NCBI GenBank assembly: GCA_017347485.1
Contig: AP021857.1
Coordinates: forward strand, 2,523,390-2,587,389
Length of the DNA: 64,000 bases
Direction: 5' to 3'
DNA from: Candidatus Desulfobacillus denitrificans
Lineage (GTDB): Bacteria; Pseudomonadota; Gammaproteobacteria; Burkholderiales; Rhodocyclaceae
In this document: piece by piece, positions 17,629 through 30,896 of the stretch
Layout: every line of letters begins with the position of its first letter
Position numbering within the stretch: the first letter of the stretch is position 1
Position numbers and translations under genes: made by a program
The notes under the pieces: model-generated
What the model saw: only the letters and a program-made list of their open reading frames with translations
Database searches by the model: none
What the model was told of the DNA's origin: nothing

Positions 17629-19653
17629 ATGTCCATCCAGAGTGCCACTTTCAGCGATTACGAGCATCCCATGTTCAACAACCTGACCAGCGCCATCCGC
17701 GCACTTGCCATGGACGCCGTCGAGAAGGCCAAGTCCGGCCACCCCGGCGCCCCGATGGGCATGGCGGAGATCGCCGAGGTGCTGTGGAACCACCACCTCA
17801 AGCACAACCCGGCCAACCCGAAGTGGGCCGACCGCGACCGCTTCGTGCTCTCCAACGGCCATGGCTCGATGCTGCTCTACGCCCTGCTGCACCTGACCGG
17901 CTATGACGTCACGATGGACGACATCAAGGCCTTCCGCCAGCTGCACTCGAAGACGCCGGGGCATCCCGAGTACGGCTACACGCCGGGCGTCGAGACCACC
18001 ACGGGGCCCCTCGGCCAGGGCATCACCAACGCCGTCGGCATGGCCATGGCGGAGAAGCTGCTCGCCGCCGAGTTCAACCGGCCCGGCCACGAGATCGTCG
18101 ACCACCGCACCTGGGCCTTCCTCGGCGACGGCTGCCTGATGGAAGGCATCTCGCACGAAGCCTGCTCGCTCGCCGGCACCTGGGGACTGGGCAAGCTGAC
18201 CGCCTTCTGGGACGACAACGGCATTTCCATCGACGGCCATGTCGAGGGCTGGTTCACCGACGACACGCCGAAGCGCTTCGCCGCCTACGGCTGGCAGGTG
18301 ATCGCCGACGTGAACGGCCACGACCCCGAGTCCCTCCACGCCGCCATCGAGAAGGCCAAGGCGGAGACCTCGCGGCCAACCCTGATCTGCTGCAAGACGC
18401 GCATCGGCATGGGCGCCCCCACCAAGGCCGGCAGCCACGACGTGCATGGCGCGCCGCTGGGCGACGCCGAGATCGCCGCCGCCCGCCCGCACATCGGCTG
18501 GGTCTTCCCGCCCTTCGAGATTCCGCAGGAAGTCTATGAGGCCTGGGACGCGCGCAAGAAGGGCGCCGCCGCCGAGGCCGCGTGGCAGCATCGGTTCGAG
18601 CGCTACGCCGGGGCCTATCCGGAACTGGCTGCCGAATACCAGCGCCGCATGGCCGGCGATCTGCCCGCCGGCTGGACCGATCACGCGAAAAAGGCCATCG
18701 CCGCCGCCAACGAAAAGGGCGAGACCGTCGCCACGCGCAAGGCCTCGCAGATCGCCATCAACGCCCTGGCGCCGGCCCTGCCCGAGTTCGTCGGCGGCTC
18801 GGCCGACCTGACCGGCTCGAACCTGACCAACTGGAGCGGCTGCAAGCACGTCTCCGGCCGCACCCCCGGCAACTACATCTCCTACGGCGTGCGCGAGTTC
18901 GGCATGTCGCACATCATGAACGGCATGGCGCTGCACGGCGGCGTGCTGCCCTTCGGCGGCACCTTCCTGATGTTCTCGGAGTACGCCCGCAACGCCATCC
19001 GCATGTCGGCGCTGATGAAGCAGCGCGTCATCTACGTGTTCACCCACGACTCGATCGGCCTCGGCGAGGACGGTCCGACGCACCAGCCGGTGGAGCAGAC
19101 CGCCACCCTGCGCATGCTGCCGAACCTCGACGTCTGGCGACCCTGCGACACCGTCGAGACGATGGCGGCCTGGACGCAAGCGGTGGAAAAGCGCGGCGGC
19201 CCGACCGCGCTGTGCCTGTCGCGCCAGAACCTGCCCTTCGTCAAGCGCGACGCCGCCCAGATCGCCGCCATCGCGAAAGGCGGCTACGTTATTTCCGAGG
19301 CGCAGGGCAAGGCCCGGGCGGCGATCATCGCCACCGGCTCGGAAGTCGATCTCGCGCTTAAGGCGCAGGCGGCACTGGCGCAGGAAGGCGTCGCCGTGCG
19401 CGTCGTCTCGATGCCCAACACCAGCGCCTTCGACCGCCAGGACGCCGCCTACAAGGAAGGCGTGCTGCCGAAGGGCCTGCCGCGCGTCGCTGTCGAGGCG
19501 GGCGTCACGGACGGCTGGTACAAGTACGTCGGACTGGACGGCAAGGTGATCGGCCTCGACCGCTTCGGCGAGTCGGCCCCGGCCGGCGTGCTGTTCAAGG
19601 AATTCGGCTTCACCGTGGAGAATGTGGTGAAGACGGTGAAATCGGTTCTGTAA
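17629..19653 (+). CDS. tkt: Transketolase
   Basis: Thiamine-diphosphate enzyme moving two-carbon units between sugar phosphates in the Calvin and pentose phosphate pathways. The 674-residue protein shows [19 protein letters not shown] near the start, the diphosphate-binding motif [13 protein letters not shown] and the pyrimidine-domain segment [24 protein letters not shown] precedes the ATG. In cbb operons the same gene is called cbbT. The 88-bp gap after cbbP holds no clear promoter or terminator. Confidence 0.97.
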   Translation: MSIQSATFSDYEHPMFNNLTSAIRALAMDAVEKAKSGHPGAPMGMAEIAEVLWNHHLKHNPANPKWADRDRFVLSNGHGSMLLYALLHLTGYDVTMDDIKAFRQLHSKTPGHPEYGYTPGVETTTGPLGQGITNAVGMAMAEKLLAAEFNRPGHEIVDHRTWAFLGDGCLMEGISHEACSLAGTWGLGKLTAFWDDNGISIDGHVEGWFTDDTPKRFAAYGWQVIADVNGHDPESLHAAIEKAKAETSRPTLICCKTRIGMGAPTKAGSHDVHGAPLGDAEIAAARPHIGWVFPPFEIPQEVYEAWDARKKGAAAEAAWQHRFERYAGAYPELAAEYQRRMAGDLPAGWTDHAKKAIAAANEKGETVATRKASQIAINALAPALPEFVGGSADLTGSNLTNWSGCKHVSGRTPGNYISYGVREFGMSHIMNGMALHGGVLPFGGTFLMFSEYARNAIRMSALMKQRVIYVFTHDSIGLGEDGPTHQPVEQTATLRMLPNLDVWRPCDTVETMAAWTQAVEKRGGPTALCLSRQNLPFVKRDAAQIAAIAKGGYVISEAQGKARAAIIATGSEVDLALKAQAALAQEGVAVRVVSMPNTSAFDRQDAAYKEGVLPKGLPRVAVEAGVTDGWYKYVGLDGKVIGLDRFGESAPAGVLFKEFGFTVENVVKTVKSVL

Positions 19654-20673
<1,020 letters not shown>

Positions 20674-20692
20674 AGGCATTCACCACGGCGGG

Positions 20693-20740
20693 CACGGCGA
20701 CACGGCGGAAAACGATTCCGAACTTCGCCGTGTCGCCGTG
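20693..20740. repeat. Inverted repeat in the gap-pgk spacer
   Basis: Perfect 15-bp arms CACGGCGACACGGCG (20693-20707) and its complement (20726-20740) with an 18-nt loop. The left side is preceded by ACCACGGCGGG, giving a run of ACGGCG sub-repeats. No T-run follows, so it is not an intrinsic terminator. Confidence 0.8.
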
Positions 20741-20766
20741 ATCGCCGCGGTCAAAGGATTTCCGTC

Positions 20767-21948
20767 ATGAAGTTCAAGAAACTCACCGATTTCGACCTCG
20801 CCGGCAAGCGCGTCTTCATCCGCGCCGACCTCAACGTGCCGGTGAAGGACGGCAGGGTCACCTCCGACGCCCGCATCACCGCCTCCATGCCGACCATCGT
20901 GCACTGCCTGAAGGCCGGCGCCAAGGTGATGGTCACTTCCCATCTCGGCCGCCCCGAGGAGGGCGTGTTCACCGAGGAGAACTCGCTCAAGCCGGTGGCC
21001 GACGTGATGGCCGCCAAGCTCGGCCGCCCGGTCCGCCTCATCCGCGATTGGGTCGACGGCGGTTTCGAGGTCGGCGCCGGCGAAGTGGTGCTGCTGGAGA
21101 ACTGCCGCTTCAACAAGGGCGAGAAGAAGAACGCCGAGGCGACGGCGAGGAAGTACGCCGCGCTGTGCGACCTCTTCGTCATGGACGCCTTTGGCACCGC
21201 CCACCGCGCCGAGGGCAGCACCTACGGCATCGCCCAGTTCGCCCCGGCGGCCTGCGCCGGCCTGCTGGTGGCCGAGGAGCTGGAGGCCCTCTCCAAGGCC
21301 CTGCTCGCCCCGGCCCGCCCGATGGTCGCCATCGTCGGCGGCTCCAAGGTGTCGACCAAGCTGACCGTGCTCGAGTCGCTTGCCGAGAAGGTCGACCAGC
21401 TGGTGGTCGGCGGCGGCATCGCCAACACCTTCCTCAAGGCCACCGGCAAGGAAGTCGGCAAATCGCTGTGCGAGGCCGACCTGGTGCCGACGGCACAGGC
21501 GCTGATGGAGAAGATGGCCAGGCGCGGCGCCACCATTCCGGTGGCCGTCGATGTCGTCTGCGGCAAGCAGTTCGACGCCGCCGAGCCGGCCGTGCTGAAG
21601 GACGCCGGCAATGTGGCCGACGACGACATGATCTTCGACATCGGGCCGAAGAGCACCCAGGAGCTGGTCGACATCATCATGAAGGCGGGCACCGTGGTGT
21701 GGAACGGCCCGGTCGGCGTCTTCGAGTTCGACCAGTTCGGCGAGGGCACGAAAAGAATCGCCGCGGCCATCGCCGCGACCAAGGCCTTCACCCTGGCCGG
21801 CGGCGGCGACACCATCGCCGCCATCCAGAAATACGGCATCTACGACAAGGTCTCCTACATCTCGACGGCCGGCGGCGCCTTCCTCGAGTTCCTCGAGGGC
21901 AAGACCCTGCCCGCGGTGGACATCCTCGAACAACGGGCGAAAGGGTGA
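20767..21948 (+). CDS. pgk: Phosphoglycerate kinase
   Basis: Transfers phosphate between 3-phosphoglycerate and ATP, the step directly after RuBisCO. The 393-residue protein has the N-terminal [11 protein letters not shown], the substrate segment SHLGRP and the C-terminal GGGDT nucleotide-binding motif. It sits between two hairpin-forming spacers in the glycolytic/Calvin run. Identification is secure. Confidence 0.97.
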   Translation: MKFKKLTDFDLAGKRVFIRADLNVPVKDGRVTSDARITASMPTIVHCLKAGAKVMVTSHLGRPEEGVFTEENSLKPVADVMAAKLGRPVRLIRDWVDGGFEVGAGEVVLLENCRFNKGEKKNAEATARKYAALCDLFVMDAFGTAHRAEGSTYGIAQFAPAACAGLLVAEELEALSKALLAPARPMVAIVGGSKVSTKLTVLESLAEKVDQLVVGGGIANTFLKATGKEVGKSLCEADLVPTAQALMEKMARRGATIPVAVDVVCGKQFDAAEPAVLKDAGNVADDDMIFDIGPKSTQELVDIIMKAGTVVWNGPVGVFEFDQFGEGTKRIAAAIAATKAFTLAGGGDTIAAIQKYGIYDKVSYISTAGGAFLEFLEGKTLPAVDILEQRAKG

Positions 21949-21957
21949 AAACCCTTA

Positions 21958-22024
21958 ACCACAGAGGCACAGAGGCACAGAGGTTTTCTGTTTCGTTTTC
22001 TCTGTGCCTCTGTGTCTCCGTGGT
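21958..22024. repeat. Inverted repeat in the pgk-pyk spacer
   Basis: Arms 21958-21981 and 22001-22024 match at 22 of 24 positions. The left arm is ACCACAGAG followed by two GCACAGAG units. It ends 13 bp before pyk. Its sub-repeat layout parallels the gap-pgk element, although the bases differ. Confidence 0.8.
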
Positions 22025-22036
22025 GAAAGGCTCTTA

Positions 22037-23488
22037 ATGCAGCGCTCGACGAAGATCGTCGCCACCCTCGGCCCGGCCTCCTCCGAAACCGGCGTCCTCA
22101 CCCGCATGATCCAGGCGGGCGTCGACGTCGTCCGCCTGAACTTCTCCCACGGCACGCACGACGACCACCGCCGGCGCGTCGAGCTGGTGCGCGACTGCGT
22201 GCGCCACGTCGGCCGCACCGTCGGCATCATGGTCGACCTGCAGGGCCCGAAGATCCGCGTCGGCAAGTTCGCCGAGGGCAAGGTCGAGCTGGCCAACGGC
22301 GCGCCCTTCATCCTCGACGCCGCGTGCACGCTGGGCGACGCCACGCGCGTCGGCCTCGACTACCCGGAACTGGTGGACGACGTCACGCCGGGCGCCGTGC
22401 TGCTGCTCGACGACGGCCGCCTGGTGCTCGACGTGGAGTCGATCCAGGGCCGCGAAATCCACTGCCGCGTGCGCGTCGGCGGCACGCTGTCGAACAACAA
22501 GGGCATCAACCGCCAGGGCGGCGGCCTTTCCGCCCCGGCCCTGACCGACAAGGACAAGGAGGACATCCGGCTGGCGGCGGAATTCAACGCCGACTACGTC
22601 GCCGTGTCCTTCCCGAAGTCCGGCGCCGACATCCGCCAGGCGCGCGAGCTGCTCGCCGCCGCCGGCTCGAATGCCCAGATCATCGCCAAGATCGAGCGCA
22701 CGGAAGCCATCGGCGCGCTGGAGGATATCCTGCAGGCCTCCGACGCCATCATGGTGGCGCGCGGCGACTTGGCCGTCGAGGTCGGCGACGCCGCCGTGCC
22801 GGCCCTGCAGAAACGCATGATCCGCGTCGCCCGCGAGCACAACAAGGTCGCCATCACCGCCACGCAGATGATGGAGTCGATGATCTCCAGCCCGGTGCCG
22901 ACGCGCGCCGAAGTGTCGGACGTCGCCAACGCCGTGCTCGACGGCACCGACGCCGTCATGCTTTCGGCGGAAACGGCCGCCGGCAAGTACCCGGTGGAGA
23001 CCATCGAGGCGATGGCGCGCATCTGCGTCGAGGCGGAAAAGTCCGAGGAGATCACCCTCGACAAGCATTTCCTCGACCGGGTGTTCACCCGCATCGACCA
23101 GTCGATCGCCATGGCCGCCCTGTTCGCCGCCTTCCACCTGAAGGTGAAGGCCATCGCCTCGCTCACCCAGTCCGGCTCGACGGCGCTGTGGATGTCGCGC
23201 ATCAACAGCGGCGTGCCGATCTACGCCCTGACGCCGGAGATCCGCAGCCGCTACCGCATGAGCCTCTACCGCAACGTCTTCCCGCTGATGATGCGCTACA
23301 TCGGCCACGACCGCGAGGCAGCGCTGCGCGAGGCCGAGGAGGAACTGATCCGCGCCGGCGCCGTCGTGCCCGGCGACACCATCGTGCTGACCATCGGCGA
23401 GCCGATCGGCACGCCGGGCGGCACCAACACCATGAAGATCGTGCGCGTCGGCGAGCACAACTACTCGACCGGGCGCAGCAGCCTGTAA
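22037..23488 (+). CDS. pyk: Pyruvate kinase
   Basis: Converts phosphoenolpyruvate and ADP to pyruvate and ATP. The 483-residue protein begins TKIVATLGPASSE and has RLNFSHG, the active-site IAKIERTEA and MVARGDLAVE. GAAAGG lies before the ATG at 22037; the upstream frame runs into the spacer repeat and is excluded. Its presence within a cbb/glycolysis run lets fixed carbon leave the cycle as pyruvate. Confidence 0.97.
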   Translation: MQRSTKIVATLGPASSETGVLTRMIQAGVDVVRLNFSHGTHDDHRRRVELVRDCVRHVGRTVGIMVDLQGPKIRVGKFAEGKVELANGAPFILDAACTLGDATRVGLDYPELVDDVTPGAVLLLDDGRLVLDVESIQGREIHCRVRVGGTLSNNKGINRQGGGLSAPALTDKDKEDIRLAAEFNADYVAVSFPKSGADIRQARELLAAAGSNAQIIAKIERTEAIGALEDILQASDAIMVARGDLAVEVGDAAVPALQKRMIRVAREHNKVAITATQMMESMISSPVPTRAEVSDVANAVLDGTDAVMLSAETAAGKYPVETIEAMARICVEAEKSEEITLDKHFLDRVFTRIDQSIAMAALFAAFHLKVKAIASLTQSGSTALWMSRINSGVPIYALTPEIRSRYRMSLYRNVFPLMMRYIGHDREAALREAEEELIRAGAVVPGDTIVLTIGEPIGTPGGTNTMKIVRVGEHNYSTGRSSL

Positions 23489-23518
23489 GAATTCCGAACC
23501 CCCTTTAAGGAGACCGCC

Positions 23519-24583
23519 ATGCCCCTCGTATCGATGCGCCAACTGCTGGACCACGCCGCGGAAAACGGCTACGGCCTGCCCGCCTTCAACGTGAACAACC
23601 TGGAACAGGTGCGCGCCATCATGGAAGCCGCCGAGGAGACCGGCAGCCCGGTGATCATGCAGGGCTCGGCCGGCGCGCGCAAATACGCCGGCGAGGCCTT
23701 CCTGCGCCACCTCATCGAGGCCGCCATCGAGGCCTATCCGCACATTCCTGTCGTCATGCACCAGGACCACGGCCAGTCGCCGGCGGTGTGCATGGCGGCG
23801 ATCCGCTCCGGCTTCTCCAGCGTCATGATGGACGGCTCGCTGATGGAGGACGGCAAGACGCCCTCCTCCTACGAGTACAACGTCGAGACCTCGCGCAAGG
23901 TGGTCGACTTCGCCCACGCCATCGGCGTCACCGTCGAAGCCGAACTCGGCGTGCTCGGCTCGCTGGAGACCATGAAGGCGGACAAGGAGGACGGCCACGG
24001 CGCCGAGGGCCACATGACCCGCGAGGACCTGCTCACCGACCCGGACCAGGCCGCCGACTTCGTGCAGAAGACCCAGTGCGACGCGCTCGCCATCGCCATC
24101 GGCACCTCGCACGGCGCCTACAAGTTCACCCGCAAGCCGACCGGCGACATCCTCGCCATCGACCGCATCAAGGAGATCCACGCCCGCATCCCCAACACCC
24201 ACCTGGTGATGCACGGCTCCAGCAGCGTGCCGCAGGAATGGCTGGAGATCATCCGCAAGTACGGCGGCCAGATGAAGGAGACCTACGGCGTGCCGGTCGA
24301 GGAGATCGTCACCGGCATCAAGCACGGCGTGCGCAAGGTGAACATCGACACCGACATCCGCCTCGCCATGACCGGCGCCATGCGCCGCCACATGGCCGAG
24401 AAGCCGGCCGAGTTCGACCCGCGCAAGTTCCTCGCCGACGCGCAGAAGGCCGCCAGGGAAATCTGCAAGCTGCGCTACGAAGCCTTCGGCTGCGCCGGCC
24501 AGGCGGCGAAGATCAAGCCGATCTCGCTGGAGAAGATGGCCGAGCGCTACAAGAAGGGCGAGCTGAACCAGATCGTCAAGTAA
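23519..24583 (+). CDS. fba: Fructose-bisphosphate aldolase, class II
   Basis: Zinc-dependent condensation of glyceraldehyde-3-phosphate and dihydroxyacetone phosphate; in the Calvin cycle it can also make sedoheptulose-1,7-bisphosphate. The 354-residue protein has the zinc motif HQDHGQSP, an ELG segment and [18 protein letters not shown] precedes the ATG. It ends in a GC hairpin. Confidence 0.97.
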   Translation: MPLVSMRQLLDHAAENGYGLPAFNVNNLEQVRAIMEAAEETGSPVIMQGSAGARKYAGEAFLRHLIEAAIEAYPHIPVVMHQDHGQSPAVCMAAIRSGFSSVMMDGSLMEDGKTPSSYEYNVETSRKVVDFAHAIGVTVEAELGVLGSLETMKADKEDGHGAEGHMTREDLLTDPDQAADFVQKTQCDALAIAIGTSHGAYKFTRKPTGDILAIDRIKEIHARIPNTHLVMHGSSSVPQEWLEIIRKYGGQMKETYGVPVEEIVTGIKHGVRKVNIDTDIRLAMTGAMRRHMAEKPAEFDPRKFLADAQKAAREICKLRYEAFGCAGQAAKIKPISLEKMAERYKKGELNQIVK

Positions 24584-24603
24584 GCGCCGTTCCGGTACGA
24601 TTC

Positions 24604-24634
24604 CGGGAGCCGCCCAGCGCGGCTCCCGCCGTTT
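24604..24634 (+). terminator. Hairpin after fba
   Basis: Arms CGGGAGCCGC (24604-24613) and GCGGCTCCCG (24619-24628) with a 5-nt loop are followed by CCGTTT. The short T-run suggests weak termination before the PsiE-family gene. Confidence 0.6.
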
Positions 24635-24644
24635 GGAGGACTCC

Positions 24645-25088
24645 ATGGACATCCGCTCCCACGCCCTCGACCGCATCCGCAAGTTCTTCAGCGGCGGCCT
24701 CGACATCGTCGAACTGGCCGGCCTGCTGATCATCGCCTTCGCCACCACCGTGGCGATCTGGCAGGAGGCGGCGGTGATGATCGAGGCGCGCAGGGTCACC
24801 CTGGCCGACCTGCTGCTGATGTTCCTCTACCTCGAGGTGCTGGCGATGATCGGGCAGTACTTCCGTTCCGGCCACATTCCGGTGCGCTATCCGCTCTACA
24901 TCGCCATGGTGGCGCTGGCGCGCTACCTGATCCTCGACATCAAGGAGCTCACCGAGCTGCGCGTGATGGCGACGGCGGGCGCCATCCTGCTGCTCACCCT
25001 TGCCGTGCTGGCCATCCGCTACGGCCACGTCAAGTTCCCCTACCGCGAGGACCAGGCCGCCAAGGATCGGCCTTACGTCAGGGAATAG
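24645..25088 (+). CDS. PsiE-family inner-membrane protein
   Basis: A 147-residue protein with four hydrophobic segments (about 25-45, 58-75, 85-102, 108-126) and the arginine-rich turn SGHIPVRYPLYIAMVALARY that marks the PsiE (phosphate-starvation-inducible E) family. The molecular function of the family is not known. The ATG at 24645 with GGAGGA upstream is preferred to an in-frame TTG twelve bases earlier. It lies between aldolase and the CbbY-type phosphatase, so a link to phosphate or carbon supply is possible but unproven. Confidence 0.8.
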   Translation: MDIRSHALDRIRKFFSGGLDIVELAGLLIIAFATTVAIWQEAAVMIEARRVTLADLLLMFLYLEVLAMIGQYFRSGHIPVRYPLYIAMVALARYLILDIKELTELRVMATAGAILLLTLAVLAIRYGHVKFPYREDQAAKDRPYVRE

Positions 25089-25092
25089 GCGC

Positions 25093-25812
25093 ATGCTGGA
25101 AGCACTGATTTTCGACGTCGACGGAACACTGGCCGACACCGAACGCGACGGCCACCGCCCGGCCTTCAACGCCGCCTTCCGCGAGGCCGGCCTCGACTGG
25201 CACTGGGACGAGGCGCTCTACGGGGAACTCCTCGCCGTCACCGGCGGCAAGGAGCGCATCGCCCATTTCGTCGCCAGGCATCGTCCCGAGTTCGCGCAAC
25301 GGCCCGATTACACCGAGCAGGTGGCGGCACTGCACAAGGCGAAAACGCGGCATTACACGCAATTGGCCGCCTCCGGTGCGATTCCCTTGCGGCCCGGCGT
25401 GGCGCGCCTGCTGCACGAGGCCCGCGTCGCGGGGTTGCGCCTCGCCGTCGCCACCACCACCACGCCGGAGAACGTCTCGGCCCTGCTGGTGCCGGCCCTC
25501 GGCCCGGAGGCCATGGCCCGGTTCGAGGCGATCGGCGCCGGCGACGTGGTGCCGGCCAAGAAGCCGGCGCCGGACATCTACCTGTGGGTGCTGGAGCGGC
25601 TCGGCCTGCCCGCCACCGCCTGCCTGGCCTTCGAGGATTCGGAGAACGGCCTGAGGGCCTCGCTGGGGGCGGGTCTCGCCACCGTCGTCACGCCCTGCGA
25701 CTACACCCGCGGACAGGATTTCAGCGGTGCCACGGCCGTCCTCGACAGCCTGGAAGGGCTGGCCATCCCCGACCTGCGGGCATGGTTGTCCGCCGCCGCC
25801 GCCCCCGTATAA
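25093..25812 (+). CDS. cbbY: HAD-family phosphatase, CbbY-like
   Basis: A 239-residue HAD hydrolase of the beta-phosphoglucomutase/CbbY group. Visible motifs are DVDGTLADTE (nucleophile Asp8 and acid Asp10), AVATTTTPEN (motif II), KKPAPDIY (motif III lysine) and FEDSENG (motif IV). CbbY of phototrophs dephosphorylates xylulose-1,5-bisphosphate, an inhibitor of RuBisCO. Placement in the cbb region and the close match to CbbY motifs support the same role here. A phosphoglycolate or other sugar phosphatase role cannot be excluded. It begins four bases after the PsiE-family gene. Confidence 0.82.
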   Translation: MLEALIFDVDGTLADTERDGHRPAFNAAFREAGLDWHWDEALYGELLAVTGGKERIAHFVARHRPEFAQRPDYTEQVAALHKAKTRHYTQLAASGAIPLRPGVARLLHEARVAGLRLAVATTTTPENVSALLVPALGPEAMARFEAIGAGDVVPAKKPAPDIYLWVLERLGLPATACLAFEDSENGLRASLGAGLATVVTPCDYTRGQDFSGATAVLDSLEGLAIPDLRAWLSAAAAPV

Positions 25813-25842
25813 TCACGTCCTTTCCCGACCCCCGCCACCCCC

Positions 25843-26739
25843 ATGAGCCAGACCGTATACGAATCCCGCATCGCCAGCCTGCCCCTCATCGCCCGCGGCA
25901 AGGTGCGCGACATCTACGCCGTCGGCGAACAGCAGATGCTGATCGTCACCAGCGACCGCCTGTCGGCCTTCGATGTCATCCTGCCCGACCCGATCCCGGA
26001 CAAGGGCCGCGTGCTGACGGCGGTCTCCAGCTTCTGGTTCGAGCGCCTCGCCCACATCGTGCCCAACCACCTCACCGGCATCGATCCCGAGTCGGTGGTG
26101 CAGGGCGAGGAGGAGCGCGCCCAGGTGCGCGGCCGCGCGGTGGTGGTGAAGCGCCTGAAACCCCTGCCGGTCGAGGCGGTGGTGCGCGGCTACCTCATCG
26201 GCAGCGGCTGGAAGGACTACCAGAAGACCGGCGCCGTCTGCGGCATCCCGCTGCCGGCCGGCCTGAAGATGGCCTCGAGGCTGCCGCAGCCGCTGTTCAC
26301 GCCGTCGACCAAGGCCGAGCAGGGCGCCCACGACGAGAACATCGACTTCGCCACCGTCGAGAAGCTGCTCGGCCGCGCGCTCGCCGAGCAGGTGCGCGAC
26401 GTCACCCTGCGCTTCTACGGCGAGGCGTCCGACTACGCGGCTTCGCGCGGCATCATCATCGCCGACACCAAGTTCGAGTTCGGCCTGGATGCCTCGGGCC
26501 GCCTGCACCTCATCGACGAGGCGCTGACGCCCGATTCCTCGCGCTTCTGGCCGGCCGACGAGTACCAGGAGGGCATCAGCCCGCCCAGCTTCGACAAGCA
26601 GATCGTGCGCGACTACCTGGAGACGCTCGACTGGAACAAGCAGGCGCCGGGGCCGAAGCTGCCGCCGGAGATCATCGCCAAGACGACGGCCAAGTACCGC
26701 GAGGCCTACGAGCGGCTCAGCGGCAAGCGGCTTGACTGA
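25843..26739 (+). CDS. purC: Phosphoribosylaminoimidazole-succinocarboxamide synthase
   Basis: SAICAR synthase of purine synthesis: joins aspartate to CAIR with ATP. The 298-residue protein shows [12 protein letters not shown], the [19 protein letters not shown] segment and [10 protein letters not shown]. It follows the cbbY-like gene by 30 bp and ends at a strong terminator, closing the long plus-strand run begun with the cbb genes. Confidence 0.96.
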   Translation: MSQTVYESRIASLPLIARGKVRDIYAVGEQQMLIVTSDRLSAFDVILPDPIPDKGRVLTAVSSFWFERLAHIVPNHLTGIDPESVVQGEEERAQVRGRAVVVKRLKPLPVEAVVRGYLIGSGWKDYQKTGAVCGIPLPAGLKMASRLPQPLFTPSTKAEQGAHDENIDFATVEKLLGRALAEQVRDVTLRFYGEASDYAASRGIIIADTKFEFGLDASGRLHLIDEALTPDSSRFWPADEYQEGISPPSFDKQIVRDYLETLDWNKQAPGPKLPPEIIAKTTAKYREAYERLSGKRLD

Positions 26740-26760
26740 ACGTCTTCCATCCCCATCTAT

Positions 26761-26791
26761 GAAGGGCGCGCGCGGCGCCCTTCGTTTTTTT
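26761..26791 (+). terminator. Rho-independent terminator after purC
   Basis: Perfect 9-bp stem GAAGGGCGC/GCGCCCTTC (26761-26769, 26775-26783) with a 5-nt loop, then seven T (26785-26791). Confidence 0.92.
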
Positions 26792-26799
26792 GAAAAACC

Positions 26800-28869
<2,070 letters not shown>

Positions 28870-28889
28870 TCCGGTTGCGGAGGTGAGTC

Positions 28890-29402
28890 ATGTCGCTCGT
28901 TCGAATCTGCCTGCTGGCCATGCTGGCCCTGTCCTTTTCGGCCGGCGCCCAGACCCTCTACAAATGGGTCGGCAAGGACGGCAAGGTGCATTACTCCGAC
29001 CAGCCGCCGCCGAAGGAGATCAGGAAGGTCGAGGAGCCGCGCCTGCGCGCCGGCACCATCGACACCGGCGGCCTGCCCTTCGAAACGCAGCAGGCGTCGA
29101 AAAATTTTCCGGTGACGCTGTTCACCTCGGCCGACTGCAAGAGCGAATGCGACCATGCGCGCGCCTTCCTGCACCAGCGCGGGGTGCCATTCAGCGAGAG
29201 CATTGTCGGCACCCCGGAGCAGGCCGAGGCCTACAAGAAACGCTTCGCCAGCGTAGGCTTGCTGCTGCCGGCCCTGACCGTCGGCAGCCAGAAGCAGCAG
29301 GGCTTCGAGGCCGGCGCCTGGAACGACATGCTGGACAACGCCGGCTACGCGCGAACGGCCATCCCCGGCGCCACTTCCGCGCCCGCGCCCGCGGCGCAAT
29401 GA
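28890..29402 (+). CDS. Secreted DUF4124 protein with glutaredoxin-like domain
   Basis: A 170-residue protein with a signal peptide (cleavage near SAGA-QT, about residue 20). A DUF4124 motif follows ([19 protein letters not shown]), common in envelope proteins of beta- and gammaproteobacteria. From about 65 there is a glutaredoxin-like fold, where the CxxC site reads CKSEC, with three residues between the cysteines instead of two. The thiol chemistry may therefore differ from glutaredoxin. The tail is Ala/Pro-rich. The stop overlaps the xthA start. A role in envelope thiol balance is inference. Confidence 0.8.
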   Translation: MSLVRICLLAMLALSFSAGAQTLYKWVGKDGKVHYSDQPPPKEIRKVEEPRLRAGTIDTGGLPFETQQASKNFPVTLFTSADCKSECDHARAFLHQRGVPFSESIVGTPEQAEAYKKRFASVGLLLPALTVGSQKQQGFEAGAWNDMLDNAGYARTAIPGATSAPAPAAQ

Positions 29403-30163
29403 AGCTCGCCACCTGGAACGTCAACTCCCTCAAGGTCCGCCTGCCGCAACTGCTGGAATGGCTGGCCGCGCAGAACCCGGACGTCGTCTGCCTGCAGGAA
29501 ACCAAGCTCGAGGACAAGGCCTTTCCGTGCGCCGAGCTGGAGGCCGTCGGCTATCGGTCGGCCTTCGCCGGACAGAAGACCTACAACGGCGTCGCCATCC
29601 TCTCCCGGCTGCCGCTCGGCGACATCGCCATCGGCAATCCCGGTTTCGCCGATGCGCAGCAGCGGCTCATCGCCGCGACCGTCGGCGGCGTGCGCGTCGT
29701 ATGCGGCTATTTCCCCAACGGCCAGAGCGTCGGCTCGGACAAGTACGCCTACAAGCTGAAATGGCTCGATGCACTGACGGCCTGGCTCAGGGAGGAACTG
29801 GCGCGCTTCCCTCGGCTGGCGCTCCTCGGCGACTACAACATCGCCCCGGAAGCGCGCGACGTGCACGACCCGAAGGCCTGGGAAGGCCAGGTACTGTTCT
29901 CCGAAGCGGAGCGGGCCGCCTTCCGATCCCTGCTCGAGCTCGGCCTGAAGGACGCCTTCCGGCTCTTCGAGCAGCCGGATAAGACCTTCACCTGGTGGGA
30001 TTACCGCATGATGGCCTTCCGCCGCAACATGGGCCTGCGCATCGATCACATCCTGTTATCGGACGAGCTTGCCGGAAATTGCATGGCATGCAGCGTCGAC
30101 AAGGAGCCGCGCAAGGCGGAGCGTCCCTCCGACCACGCGCCCGTCATCGCGGAACTGAAATGA
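29399..30163 (+). CDS. xthA: Exodeoxyribonuclease III
   Basis: AP endonuclease and 3'-5' exonuclease in base-excision repair. The 254-residue protein begins [17 protein letters not shown] and has [23 protein letters not shown] and the C-terminal [11 protein letters not shown], the expected order of the exonuclease/endonuclease/phosphatase fold. The start overlaps the preceding stop (ATGA), and the stop overlaps the next start in the same way, so three genes are coupled. Confidence 0.95.
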   Translation: MKLATWNVNSLKVRLPQLLEWLAAQNPDVVCLQETKLEDKAFPCAELEAVGYRSAFAGQKTYNGVAILSRLPLGDIAIGNPGFADAQQRLIAATVGGVRVVCGYFPNGQSVGSDKYAYKLKWLDALTAWLREELARFPRLALLGDYNIAPEARDVHDPKAWEGQVLFSEAERAAFRSLLELGLKDAFRLFEQPDKTFTWWDYRMMAFRRNMGLRIDHILLSDELAGNCMACSVDKEPRKAERPSDHAPVIAELK

Positions 30164-30819
30164 ACCTGCCCCTGCCGCAACTCGAGGCGCAATATCCGGT
30201 GCTGGCCGAATTGCCGCCGAAGCTGCGCGAGGCCGTCGCAGGCGCCGCCCAGGCCATGACCGTACCGGCCGGCGCCACGCTGTTCGACGAGCGCCAGCCC
30301 TGCCAGGGCTTTCCCTTCGTCCTGGCCGGCGCCATCCGCGTGGCGAAGGTCGCCGCCAACGGCCGCGAACTGCCGCTCTACCGCGTCACGCCGGGCGAGA
30401 CCTGCATCATCACCTCGAGCTGCCTGCTCGGCAACGTGCCCTACAACGCGCGCGGCACGACGGAATGCGAAACGCTGCTGGTGCTGCTGCCGCAGGGCCT
30501 GTTTACCGAGCTGCTGGCGCAGGCGCCTTTCCGCAACTTCATCTTCCAGCTTTTCGCCGAGCGCATGGCCGACCTGATGCGGCTGGTCGAGGAAGTCGCC
30601 TTCCGCAAGCTGGACCAGCGGCTGGCCGCCCTGCTGCTGGGCAAGGGCCGCGTCGTGCGCGCCACCCACCAGCAGCTGGCCGACGAGCTGGGCAGCGTGC
30701 GCGAAATGGTCAGCCGCCTGCTGAAAGGATTCGCCGAGCAGGGCTGGGTGGCGCTTGGACGCGAGCAGATCGAGATCCGCGACGCGGCCAGCCTGCGCCG
30801 ACTGGCGGAAGCTGTGTAA
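30160..30819 (+). CDS. Crp/Fnr-family transcription regulator with four cysteines
   Basis: A 219-residue regulator: cyclic-nucleotide-type sensor domain (about 15-130), dimer helix and a C-terminal winged helix. The recognition segment [11 protein letters not shown] keeps Arg, Glu and Arg at the positions CRP uses to read TGTGA. The sensor has Cys48, Cys82, Cys88 and Cys103, so a thiol or metal cofactor is possible. The classical cAMP pocket motif is not clear. The gene ends inside a near-perfect CRP-like palindrome and is followed by a DUF2892 gene, its likely target. The signal is unknown. Confidence 0.85.
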   Translation: MNLPLPQLEAQYPVLAELPPKLREAVAGAAQAMTVPAGATLFDERQPCQGFPFVLAGAIRVAKVAANGRELPLYRVTPGETCIITSSCLLGNVPYNARGTTECETLLVLLPQGLFTELLAQAPFRNFIFQLFAERMADLMRLVEEVAFRKLDQRLAALLLGKGRVVRATHQQLADELGSVREMVSRLLKGFAEQGWVALGREQIEIRDAASLRRLAEAV

Positions 30820-30830
30820 CCTTGGTTACA
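30815..30830 (+). promoter_or_regulatory. CRP-like operator TGTAA-N6-TTACA
   Basis: TGTAACC and GGTTACA form a perfect 7-bp inverted repeat around TT. Read as TGTAA-N6-TTACA it has CRP spacing with one change per half-site from TGTGA. It overlaps the stop codon of the regulator gene and lies about 67-82 bp before the DUF2892 start. Confidence 0.6.
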
Positions 30831-30854
30831 GACTCTCGCCCCGCTGCGGCGTTT

Positions 30855-30871
30855 TAATGGCGGCGCCATTA
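30855..30871 (+). promoter_or_regulatory. Palindrome upstream of the DUF2892 gene
   Basis: TAATGGCG and CGCCATTA are exact complements around one central G. The site lies 26 bp before the start codon, where a promoter or operator would be expected. Confidence 0.4.
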
Positions 30872-30896
30872 CAAACAACTCGCAATAGGAGGCATC

